Below are positions 45,095-53,544 of a stretch of 64,000 nucleotides of DNA, in pieces. Source of the stretch: Jejuia sp047345485 (lineage in GTDB: Bacteria; Bacteroidota; Bacteroidia; Flavobacteriales; Flavobacteriaceae); contig NZ_JBLFEN010000007.1 in assembly GCF_047345485.1 (NCBI RefSeq), positions 62,001 through 126,000 on the forward strand, written 5' to 3'. The notes beneath the pieces were generated by a model. It saw nothing but the letters and a program-made list of their open reading frames with translations. It had not been told where the DNA came from and made no database searches. The position numbers and the translations under genes were made by a program. Position 1 is the stretch's first letter, and each line of letters opens with the position of its first letter.

Positions 45095-48000
45095 ATGATG
45101 GATTTTAATTTTAAAAAATGGAACACTGTATTAGGCTGGTTCTCTTTTTTAATAGCTTTAATTACCTATAGCTTAACCGTAGAACCAACGGTAAGTTTTT
45201 GGGATGCTGGAGAATATATTTTAACATCGTCTAAACTGCAAGTAGGCCATCCACCAGGAGCTCCTTTATTTCAAATGCTAGGTGCTTTTTTCTCTACATT
45301 TACCTTTGGTAACAACGAACTAATTGGATGGATGATGAATATGATGAGTGCCGTTGCGAGTGCTTTTACTATACTATTTATGTTTTGGACCATCACATTG
45401 TTACTAACAAAACTGGTAACGCATTTAAATTCTGAAAAAGATAAGGAAACCGAGATCAACAAGTCATCACTTGTATCTAAATCTCAATATACCGCAATTT
45501 TAGGAAGTGGTTTGGTAGGTAGTTTAGCTTTTGCTTTTACAGATTCTTTTTGGTTTAACGCTGTTGAAACTGAAGTATATGCTATGGCTACTTTAATCAT
45601 GTCTGCGTTATTTTGGTTAGCACTTCGTTGGGAACAGGATATGGATGAACCTAGAGGAAATCGTTGGTTGATACTTATCGCTTTTATAATCGGACTCTCC
45701 TTTGGGGTTCACTTTATGGGGCTATTAACAATCCCTGTTATAGGCCTTATTTATTATTTTAAAAATTATAAAACGATTACCATACAAAATTTTATTATTG
45801 CTAATATCGTTTCAGTTGCTATTTTACTTTTTGTATTTAAGTTACTAGCACCTAACATTTTAAAGGTTTTTAGTGTTTTTGAAATTTTCTTTGTGAATAG
45901 TGTTGGGTTACCTTTTAATTCAGGCTCTATTATTGCAGGTTTACTTTTGGTAGGTGTCATTTTTTATGCATTGCGCTACACAAGGCAAAAAAATTATGTG
46001 CATTTAAATACTGGCGTTTTATGTTTAACATTTGTAATAATTGGATTTTCAACTTGGTTAATGTTACCTATTCGTGCTAATGCCAATGTGGTCATTAACG
46101 AAAACAATCCTTCTAGTGCTAGAGAACTTTTAGCCTACTATAATTTAGAGCAGTATCCTGAAACTCATTTATTTTTTGGACCACAGTTTACAGATATGTA
46201 TGCCTATTTAGACGAAAATAGCCCTTACATTGATGATAAGCCAAAATATGAGAAAGATGAAACTAAGGGTGAATATATTATTGTAAACGATTGGAAAAAT
46301 GCTAAACAAAACTATAACTCTGAGCATGCCTCTATTTTACCACGCATGTGGAGTGGCGAACATGCAGAAAACTATATGATGTATACAGGCTTTTTAAATT
46401 TTAATTTAAAGCCAGAATACAAGATGCAGAACGAACTGCGTAAGCTAGTTACTGATTTTAGAAACCAAGTAGCACAAGGTAATGTTGATTATGAAGATTA
46501 CAATGCTTTTTTAAAACGTTACCAAGGATATCTAGATATAGAAAAACCAGATTTAGCTAGTAACATCAGGTATTTATTTGAGTACCAATTAGGCTATATG
46601 TATTGGCGTTATTTTATGTGGAATTTTACGGGTAGGCAAGATGATATACAAGGTAGACTAGATAATAATGGTAATTGGATAAGCGGTATTACACCCATTG
46701 ATGAGTGGCATTTGGGCTTTTCTCAAGATAATTTACCTAGTGATGTAAAGCATAATAAAGCTAGAAATACTTACTTTTTCCTCCCACTATTATTAGGATT
46801 AATTGGCCTCTTTTTTGTATTAAATACCGATAAGAAAAGGTTTTGGGTAATGTTGGTATTTTTTCTTTTCACAGGGATAGCTATACAAGTATATACTAAC
46901 GTTCGTCCGTTTGAGCCTCGAGAGCGAGACTACTCTGTAGTAGGTTCTTTTTACGTATTTGCATTATGGATTGGTATTGGTGTATATGCTATTTATAATA
47001 CATTAAAAAACAAACTACCTAAAGCTATAGCGGCACCAGCTATAAGTATTTTGTGTTTAATATTAGTACCTGGTATTTTAATTGCTAACAACTGGGACGA
47101 TCATGACCGTTCTGGCAAGTACACTGCACAAGCCATGGCACGAAAATATCTAGATTCTTGCGCAGAAAACGCTATACTATTCACTATTGGCGATAATGAT
47201 ACATTCGCATTATGGTATGCACAAGAAATTGAAGGTTACAGAACAGATGTTCGTGTTGTAAACACCAGCTTATTTCAAACCGATTGGTATATAGACCAAA
47301 TGAAACGAAAAGCATATGAAAGCGACCCTATTCCATCACAATTACAACACAAAGACTACCAATATGGTACTAACGATTATGTTAGAATAGAAGCACTTAC
47401 AAAAGATACTATTTCATTAAAACAAGCGCTTGGTTTTATTCAAAGAGATGATGAAAAATCTAAATACAAATATTTTATGCAGAAACAGGGATATGATATC
47501 TCTAATCTTCGAAATCAAGATTTAGAAGCCAGCTATCTATATACAAGGTCTGTACGCATCCCAGTTAATAAAGAAAATGCTTTAAACAGTGGCATTGTTA
47601 AACCTAAAGATGCAGATAAAATTGTACCATATATAGATATTGAAATTAGCGGTAATGCCATTTATAAAAACCGTTTACTAATGTTAGATATTGTTGCAAA
47701 TAATGAATGGAAACGTCCTATTTATTTTACTGGCGGTAGTTTTGGTGATGACGATTATATTTGGATGAAAGATTACCTTCAACTAGATGGCATGTGTTAT
47801 AAACTAGTACCAATTAGAACCGAAGTTGATAGAGCTAATCCTTTTGATATGGGGCGTATAGATTCAGACCTAATGTATGAAAAGGTTAAAAAATGGAATT
47901 GGGGAAATAGTGGTAGTCCTGATATTTATCATGATGTGGAAACACGTAAAAACTCTATTACATACAGAGGTAATCTTGCTCGATTAGTAGAAACACTAAT

Positions 48001-48442
48001 TAATGAAGACAAATTAGAAAAAGCTGAAGAAATAGCAGATATTGCTATGACCAATATGCCTGTTGAATTTTTTGGATATTATACCTTATTAGAACCATAT
48101 ATAAGTGCCTACTATGAAGTAGATGCTAAAGATAAAGCTCGCGATTTATATTTTGATGTGAGTAAAAAATACCAAGAGAGTTTAACCTATTACAGCGGTT
48201 TATCTCAAGATAATCAAGAGCGTTTATTTGAGGATATTTATGTAGACATACAACGTTATAAAGGTTTAATTGATGTATTAGAGCAGTATGATATTGAACT
48301 AGCAAAAAAAGAAGGTGATACATTCAATAACTATTTAAGATTGTTTAAATATTTTTATGGTAACGAAAATGAAGTAGACACAGAAAGAACAGATGTAGAT
48401 ATACCTTTGGATAGTGATACAACCATTAAAGCCAACGATTAA
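45095..48442 (+). CDS. DUF2723 family membrane glycosyltransferase (GT117-like, protein O-mannosyltransferase-like)
   Basis: A 1115-residue protein. The N-terminal ~330 residues and a block at about 550-670 are hydrophobic helices. The first luminal loop WDAGEYILTSSKLQVGHPPGAPLF carries the acidic residue and PPG motif typical of DUF2723, a GT-C fold family probably using lipid-linked sugars to glycosylate exported proteins. The remaining C-terminal half is soluble (periplasmic) with TPR-like helices near the end (LEKAEEIADIAMTNMPVEFFGYYTLLEPY). A polysaccharide deacetylase starts 14 bp downstream. Substrates are not known from sequence. Confidence 0.85.
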   Translation: MMDFNFKKWNTVLGWFSFLIALITYSLTVEPTVSFWDAGEYILTSSKLQVGHPPGAPLFQMLGAFFSTFTFGNNELIGWMMNMMSAVASAFTILFMFWTITLLLTKLVTHLNSEKDKETEINKSSLVSKSQYTAILGSGLVGSLAFAFTDSFWFNAVETEVYAMATLIMSALFWLALRWEQDMDEPRGNRWLILIAFIIGLSFGVHFMGLLTIPVIGLIYYFKNYKTITIQNFIIANIVSVAILLFVFKLLAPNILKVFSVFEIFFVNSVGLPFNSGSIIAGLLLVGVIFYALRYTRQKNYVHLNTGVLCLTFVIIGFSTWLMLPIRANANVVINENNPSSARELLAYYNLEQYPETHLFFGPQFTDMYAYLDENSPYIDDKPKYEKDETKGEYIIVNDWKNAKQNYNSEHASILPRMWSGEHAENYMMYTGFLNFNLKPEYKMQNELRKLVTDFRNQVAQGNVDYEDYNAFLKRYQGYLDIEKPDLASNIRYLFEYQLGYMYWRYFMWNFTGRQDDIQGRLDNNGNWISGITPIDEWHLGFSQDNLPSDVKHNKARNTYFFLPLLLGLIGLFFVLNTDKKRFWVMLVFFLFTGIAIQVYTNVRPFEPRERDYSVVGSFYVFALWIGIGVYAIYNTLKNKLPKAIAAPAISILCLILVPGILIANNWDDHDRSGKYTAQAMARKYLDSCAENAILFTIGDNDTFALWYAQEIEGYRTDVRVVNTSLFQTDWYIDQMKRKAYESDPIPSQLQHKDYQYGTNDYVRIEALTKDTISLKQALGFIQRDDEKSKYKYFMQKQGYDISNLRNQDLEASYLYTRSVRIPVNKENALNSGIVKPKDADKIVPYIDIEISGNAIYKNRLLMLDIVANNEWKRPIYFTGGSFGDDDYIWMKDYLQLDGMCYKLVPIRTEVDRANPFDMGRIDSDLMYEKVKKWNWGNSGSPDIYHDVETRKNSITYRGNLARLVETLINEDKLEKAEEIADIAMTNMPVEFFGYYTLLEPYISAYYEVDAKDKARDLYFDVSKKYQESLTYYSGLSQDNQERLFEDIYVDIQRYKGLIDVLEQYDIELAKKEGDTFNNYLRLFKYFYGNENEVDTERTDVDIPLDSDTTIKAND

Positions 48443-48456
48443 TATACGGGTTACAC

Positions 48457-49107
48457 ATGCCAATAACCCCTGTAAAAACGCCTAAGTTTGTAAAAACTAT
48501 ATTCTCAAATTATGTTTGGGATATTGATACTGATAAAAAAGATATCTATTTAACTTTTGATGATGGTCCTACGCCTGAGATTACAGACTGGACTTTAGAT
48601 ATCTTAGAACAATATAAAGCAAAAGCTACATTTTTTTGTATTGGCGCCAATGTTGAAAAATATCCTGAAATTTTTCAGAATATTCTACAAAAAGGACATC
48701 GTATTGGTAACCACACGCAACACCATGTTAAAGGCTGGAAAACAAGCACCAAAAACTACCTAGCAGACACAAAAAAAGCACAAGACATTATAAACTCTCT
48801 ATTGGAGTATCACCAAATGTTAGGGTCTAATTTGTTTCGTCCGCCCTACGGAAAAATCACACCCAATCAAAGTAAAAAACTAAGAACGTTAGGCTATACT
48901 ATTGTAATGTGGGATATTTTGTCTTTTGATTGGCATGAAACTATTTCAAAGGAAAATTGCTTAAAATACGTGATTTCAAAAGCAAAACAAGGTAGTATCA
49001 TTGTGTTTCATGATAGCGTTAAAGCTTCAAAAAACATGCAATATGCGCTTCCTAAAGTTTTAGAGTATTACAGTAAAAAAGGGTATGCGTTTAAGAGTTT
49101 AAAATAG
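48457..49107 (+). CDS. Polysaccharide deacetylase family protein (NodB homology domain)
   Basis: A 216-residue metal-dependent carbohydrate esterase (CE4). Motif 1 TFDDGPTP (about residues 31-38), motif 2 HTQHH around residue 87 (metal His), and motif 3 RPPYGK around 128 are intact, as are the C-terminal DWHE and IVFHDS motifs. There is no clear signal peptide, which is unusual for an enzyme expected on cell-wall or surface polysaccharide. It follows the DUF2723 gene by 14 bp, so the two are likely co-transcribed. Confidence 0.92.
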   Translation: MPITPVKTPKFVKTIFSNYVWDIDTDKKDIYLTFDDGPTPEITDWTLDILEQYKAKATFFCIGANVEKYPEIFQNILQKGHRIGNHTQHHVKGWKTSTKNYLADTKKAQDIINSLLEYHQMLGSNLFRPPYGKITPNQSKKLRTLGYTIVMWDILSFDWHETISKENCLKYVISKAKQGSIIVFHDSVKASKNMQYALPKVLEYYSKKGYAFKSLK

Positions 49108-49226
49108 ATTTTTGTACATTATTCTAATAAATTAAGTGCTTTGCTTTTTAAGAAAACCTCTTTTACCATAATTCATTTTGCTAACAGGTAAATAAACCCA
49201 AAATTTAAGCATATAGTACAAGCGGC

Positions 49227-49234
49227 TATTTTTG
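49227..49234 (+). promoter_or_regulatory. Predicted -7 box of the YgiQ-type gene
   Basis: TATTTTTG, full TAnnTTTG match. A second copy lies at 49237-49244 but would leave almost no leader before the ATG at 49252. A very short 5' leader is implied either way. Confidence 0.4.
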
Positions 49235-49251
49235 CTTATTTTTGCAGTGCT

Positions 49252-51204
49252 ATGCAAGAATTAAAACTTTCAGATTGGTTGCCTACCACAAACAAAGAGG
49301 TGAAAATACGTGGATGGGATGCGCTAGACGTTATTCTATTTAGTGGTGATGCTTACGTAGATCATCCAACGTTTGGACCTGCCGTTATTGGTAGGTTATT
49401 AGAAAGTTTAGGATTACGGGTAGCTATTGTACCGCAACCTAATGTGAATGATAACCTTCAGGATTTTGTAAAATTGGGTGCTCCAAAATTATTTTTTGGT
49501 GTTACAGGTGGTTGTATGGATCCTATGATTAGCAACTACAACGCTAATAAAAAACGCCGCGACAAAGATGCGTATACGCCAAATGGTGATATTGGTTTTA
49601 GACCTGATTATGCATCTACCGTATACTCTAAAATTTTAAAAGAAAAATGGCCCGATGTGCCTATTTTACTTGGTGGTATAGAAGCTTCGTTGCGCAGAGT
49701 AACACATTATGATTACTGGAGTGATACCTTAATGCCTACTATTTTAGAAAGTTCTAAAGCAGATTTATTGGTGTATGGTATGGGCGAGCAGCCGTTGCGC
49801 GAAGTGGTACGCTTAGTGCAAAAAGGAGTGCCGTTTAGCAGTATTACTACTGTAAAACAAACAGCGGTTTTATTGGATGCCACTGCTAAAATTCCTAAAA
49901 ACAGTAATTGGGAGGATGTGGAGATAGCATCGCACGACATTTGCTTGAAAGATAAAAAAAAGTACGCTTCTAACTTTAAAGTGATTGAGCAAGAGAGTAA
50001 TAAATTGGCGGCACGTAGAATTTTTCAAAAAGTGGGGACTAATATGTTGATGATTAATCCGCCATATCCAACAATGACAGAGCAAGAGATTGATGCTTCT
50101 TTTGATTTGCCTTACACACGTTTACCGCACCCAAAATATAATAAGCGTGGGCCTATACCTGCGTTTGAAATGATTAAAACGTCTATCAATATTCATCGTG
50201 GTTGTTTTGGGGGTTGTAGTTTTTGCACCATTTCTGCGCACCAAGGAAAATTTATTGCTTCCCGTAGTAAGGAATCTATTTTAAAAGAAGTAGATATTGT
50301 GGCAAATATGCCGGATTTTAAAGGCTATTTAAGTGATATTGGTGGTCCAAGTGCTAATATGTATCAAATGAAAGGTAAGGTACAAGAGATTTGTGATAAG
50401 TGTGTAGCGCCTTCATGTATTTCGCCAGTAATTTGTAGTAACTTAGATACGTCTCATAAACCATTAACGGAATTATACCAAGCGGTTGATAGTCATCCTA
50501 AAGTTAAGAAATCGTTTATTGGAAGTGGTATTCGTCATGATATGCTAGTACCAGAATTTAATAAAAATGCCGACCCTAAAGAATTGGACGACTATACCGA
50601 AGAAGTAATGACAAAACATGTTTCTGGACGCTTAAAAGTAGCACCAGAGCATACTAGCGATCCTGTTTTGAAACTGATGCGTAAACCGTCTTTTAGCTAC
50701 TTTCATAAATTTAAAGAGCGTTTTGATAAGATTAATATTAAGAAGGGATTAAAGCTACAACTGATTCCTTATTTTATATCAAATCACCCAGCATGCGAGC
50801 AAGAGGATATGGCAAATTTAGCTGCCGAAACTAAAGATATGGGCTTTCAGTTAGAGCAAGTACAAGGGTTTACACCCACACCAATGACGGTAGCAACCGT
50901 AATTTATTACAGTGGTTATCATCCCTACACGCTAAAAAAGGTAAGAACGCCAAAAACTAGAAAAGAAAAAGACGAGCAACATCGTTTTTTCTTTTGGTAT
51001 AAGGATGAAAATAAAGCTTGGATAAAAAAGACGTTGAATAAATTGGGACGTCAAGATTTATTGGATGTATTATTGCCTGCAAAAACTGAGAAATGGCGTA
51101 AAAATAAACCTAAAGGTGAGGCTAAAAACACCTTTAACGATGCAGTGCCTTTTAATCAAAGAAAAAATAAAACTAAGTTTAGGAGTAAGAAGAAGAGGCG
51201 CTAA
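49252..51204 (+). CDS. YgiQ/UPF0313 family radical SAM protein
   Basis: A 650-residue radical SAM protein. The cluster motif is HRGCFGGCSFCTISAHQGK (CxxxCxxC), near residue 321. An N-terminal domain (DWLPTTNKEVKIRGWDALDVILFSGDAYVDHP) and a C-terminal Lys/Arg-rich tail frame the barrel. Family members occur widely; their reaction is not established, so I give no symbol. VTGGCMDPMISNYN and ILLGGIEASLRRVTHYDYW are also strongly conserved family segments. Confidence 0.93.
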   Translation: MQELKLSDWLPTTNKEVKIRGWDALDVILFSGDAYVDHPTFGPAVIGRLLESLGLRVAIVPQPNVNDNLQDFVKLGAPKLFFGVTGGCMDPMISNYNANKKRRDKDAYTPNGDIGFRPDYASTVYSKILKEKWPDVPILLGGIEASLRRVTHYDYWSDTLMPTILESSKADLLVYGMGEQPLREVVRLVQKGVPFSSITTVKQTAVLLDATAKIPKNSNWEDVEIASHDICLKDKKKYASNFKVIEQESNKLAARRIFQKVGTNMLMINPPYPTMTEQEIDASFDLPYTRLPHPKYNKRGPIPAFEMIKTSINIHRGCFGGCSFCTISAHQGKFIASRSKESILKEVDIVANMPDFKGYLSDIGGPSANMYQMKGKVQEICDKCVAPSCISPVICSNLDTSHKPLTELYQAVDSHPKVKKSFIGSGIRHDMLVPEFNKNADPKELDDYTEEVMTKHVSGRLKVAPEHTSDPVLKLMRKPSFSYFHKFKERFDKINIKKGLKLQLIPYFISNHPACEQEDMANLAAETKDMGFQLEQVQGFTPTPMTVATVIYYSGYHPYTLKKVRTPKTRKEKDEQHRFFFWYKDENKAWIKKTLNKLGRQDLLDVLLPAKTEKWRKNKPKGEAKNTFNDAVPFNQRKNKTKFRSKKKRR

Positions 51205-51295
51205 TTGATGTTCTACAACTGCTTTTTTTAAATTTTAATGATGACATTTTTGATTTATGTTGATGTATTTATATATGAACATAAATTAAACCAAT

Positions 51296-51802
51296 ATGAA
51301 AACTATTAAAATTGCTGTTTTATCTCTATTTCTAATTACATTATCATGCTCAAAATCATCAGACGACGAAGTTGAAATTGAGAACACTAATATTGTTGGG
51401 TTCTGGGTGTTAACCGATATTATTGTTGATGAAAGTAATCCTGTAGAAGAACAATTAGATGCACAAGAGTTAAAAGAGGCTTTAGGAGATTTAGACTGTA
51501 ATTTGATATCCTTAGATTTAAGAACAGATAATACTGTAACTTTAGAGGTGTTTCAAGTTGAACAAATTTCTAATTCGGCAAACTCTAAAATATCAACTTT
51601 TTTATGTGTAGACCGCCAAACCCAAGAAGGTACTTGGAGTTTTGAAGAAGGTACACTTACGCTAATGTCGTCAAGTAGTCTATCGGATTCGTCAACAGTT
51701 AGGTTTGAGGGTTCTCGCGTAGCCATTGTATCAAGTGAGCCTTTTGGTGAATTAGGTGATGTAGCCTCAGAACTTGTTTTTGAGAAACTTATTGAAATAT
51801 AA
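51296..51802 (+). CDS. Small lipoprotein, lipocalin-like
   Basis: A 168-residue exported protein. The lipobox is LITLSC (Cys18), followed by an acidic linker. The mature part has alternating strands (NIVGFWVLTDIIVDE, LISLDLRTDNTVTLEVF, GTWSFEEGTLTLMSS) like the small lipocalin-like lipoproteins common in Bacteroidota. Function unknown. It stands alone 92 bp after the YgiQ-type gene. Confidence 0.75.
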   Translation: MKTIKIAVLSLFLITLSCSKSSDDEVEIENTNIVGFWVLTDIIVDESNPVEEQLDAQELKEALGDLDCNLISLDLRTDNTVTLEVFQVEQISNSANSKISTFLCVDRQTQEGTWSFEEGTLTLMSSSSLSDSSTVRFEGSRVAIVSSEPFGELGDVASELVFEKLIEI

Positions 51803-51856
51803 TAATATGAACGAATTATTAGCGTACTTTTATTGTAGGTCTTAATTTTATTCCCG

Positions 51857-51876
51857 AACACCCCTAAAGTCCCCTC
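51857..51876 (+). repeat. Left arm of 20-bp inverted repeat pair
   Basis: AACACCCCTAAAGTCCCCTC, exact reverse complement of 52011-52030. It runs into a 16-bp palindrome GTCCCCTCGAGGGGAC (51869-51884). The 134 bases between the arms hold no gene that I can see. Confidence 0.9.
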
Positions 51877-52010
51877 GAGGGGACAATTACTACGGCATAT
51901 CTGTGCGCTTATAACGTTTAAATCCATTTGCATTTAGTTTATTTCTAAATTAATAACGCTTTATAATATTTATAGTTTGCGATAAGTTTAATGTTTAGGT
52001 ATGTCCCATT

Positions 52011-52030
52011 GAGGGGACTTTAGGGGTGTT
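52011..52030 (-). repeat. Right arm of 20-bp inverted repeat pair
   Basis: Exact reverse complement of 51857-51876. It is preceded by GTCCCATT, so this end has lost the short palindrome seen at the left arm. The right arm ends 61 bp before the KAP NTPase gene. Confidence 0.9.
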
Positions 52031-52091
52031 TTTATTTTATAAAATTAAGATAATATTTTGATTTTTCTTACTTTTAAGAAAATTCAATTTT

Positions 52092-53543
52092 ATGTCTAAA
52101 CTTTTACCAAACCTTCCAATTGAAGACCTTACTGAGGAGAATGATTATTTAGGAGTTATTGATAAAGGTGAAATCATTAAAGCCTTTTTAGAAACCAATA
52201 CAGAAGAGTTTTCTCAAATTAAAATGTTTTCGCTTTATGGAGAATGGGGAAGCGGAAAAAGTACCTTGATGAAATATCTTCAAAAAGAATTAAAAGGTGA
52301 TTTTAATACGTTCTTTTTTGAGGCTTGGGAGTTTGAAAGCGATTCAAATTTATCATTGTCTTTATTAGAATTTCTTACCACTGAAAGTCAAGATTCAACT
52401 GAAGAAGCTTTAGGAGAAATTGTTGAAATAGCGAGTAAATTATTCAAAGGATTTTCAAAATCTATGAGAATCACTTTTCCTGGATTAAGTATTGATGGAA
52501 GTAAAATAATAGAGACTATAGAAGAAGAACCAGAGGAAACATTTTTACAGTTAAAAAAGAAATTTAAAACTGAATTCATAAGGTGGGAAGATTTAATAAC
52601 TAAAGGAAAGAATCCAAAATATAATATTGTTTTTGTAGACGATTTAGATCGATGCGAACCAGAAAATGTATTGAATTTATTATCTGCTTTAAAATTGTTT
52701 TTCACTTATGGTGAAAAAACCATTTTCTTTTGTGGTGTGGATAAAAAAGCGGTAAACGAAGCGGTTAAAACCAAATATGGAGAGATAGTCAAAGCCAATG
52801 AATATTTAGAAAAGATATTTGATATTTCATTTAATATGCCAGAGTATGATGACCTATTAAAATTAGTTAGTCAGTATTTTGATAATAGGGAAATTGAAAT
52901 ATTAGGAGATAAATTAAACTGGAGTATTTCCAATTTCTTTTATACAATAAGGTTTACAAATCCTAGAAGGGTAAAAAAAATCCTGAATAAATATCAAGTT
53001 CTTAGAAATTTGAAATCAAGTAAGAAATTAGATAGTAATCATTTGAGCTTAATTCCAGATATAATAGATAAGAAAAACGGTAATTTTTTTGAGACTATTT
53101 TTACACTTTACTTTTTAATTGCTTATGATTTTAGAAAGGAAATATTCGAAGATTTTTTTAACATAGAATTGAAGAAGGTAATCTACAAGGATTTAGTAAA
53201 TAACCCTCAAAACAATGGGCTAGTATTTGATTTAGATAGGGACTTTTTAGATGCCCCTTTAGATTCAATAGTTAATAATCTGAACGTAAGAGCAAATAAT
53301 TTGAAAGCTAAAACAAGATTAAATCTGATTAGGGCTTTTAGCCCAATGCAACCTAAATATATTGGTGGGTCAAATACTTTTTTTGAACCATATAATTACA
53401 TAAAAAGTTTTTTAGTGGATAAAAAAGACATTGATTATTATTTTTCCTTGTATTTGCTTGAAAACATGGATTCTCTTATGATCTCTAAGCTTTCAGATTA
53501 TTATTTTAACTCGTACAAGATGATGATTTACAAATTACTATAA
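52092..53543 (+). CDS. KAP-family P-loop NTPase, orphan
   Basis: A 483-residue protein. Walker A is GEWGSGKST (residues 50-58). Walker B is NIVFVDDLDRCEP (about 178-190), the D-D-L-D-R-C form typical of KAP NTPases. Between them lies a segment (about 100-165) without the membrane helices found in many family members. After it comes FFTYGEKTIFFCGVDKKAVNEAVKTKYG, followed by FTNPRRVKKILNKYQ and a mostly helical C-terminus ending near LYLLENMDSLMISKLSDYY. No partner gene on either side; polA converges with a 1-bp gap. KAP proteins occur in phage defence and in membrane processes; none is shown here. Confidence 0.88.
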   Translation: MSKLLPNLPIEDLTEENDYLGVIDKGEIIKAFLETNTEEFSQIKMFSLYGEWGSGKSTLMKYLQKELKGDFNTFFFEAWEFESDSNLSLSLLEFLTTESQDSTEEALGEIVEIASKLFKGFSKSMRITFPGLSIDGSKIIETIEEEPEETFLQLKKKFKTEFIRWEDLITKGKNPKYNIVFVDDLDRCEPENVLNLLSALKLFFTYGEKTIFFCGVDKKAVNEAVKTKYGEIVKANEYLEKIFDISFNMPEYDDLLKLVSQYFDNREIEILGDKLNWSISNFFYTIRFTNPRRVKKILNKYQVLRNLKSSKKLDSNHLSLIPDIIDKKNGNFFETIFTLYFLIAYDFRKEIFEDFFNIELKKVIYKDLVNNPQNNGLVFDLDRDFLDAPLDSIVNNLNVRANNLKAKTRLNLIRAFSPMQPKYIGGSNTFFEPYNYIKSFLVDKKDIDYYFSLYLLENMDSLMISKLSDYYFNSYKMMIYKLL

Positions 53544-53544
53544 C

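Noticed and set aside
52092..53543. KAP NTPase labelled as a full anti-phage system
   Set aside because: No partner nuclease, protease or other defence gene is adjacent; the family has other roles, so only the family is stated.
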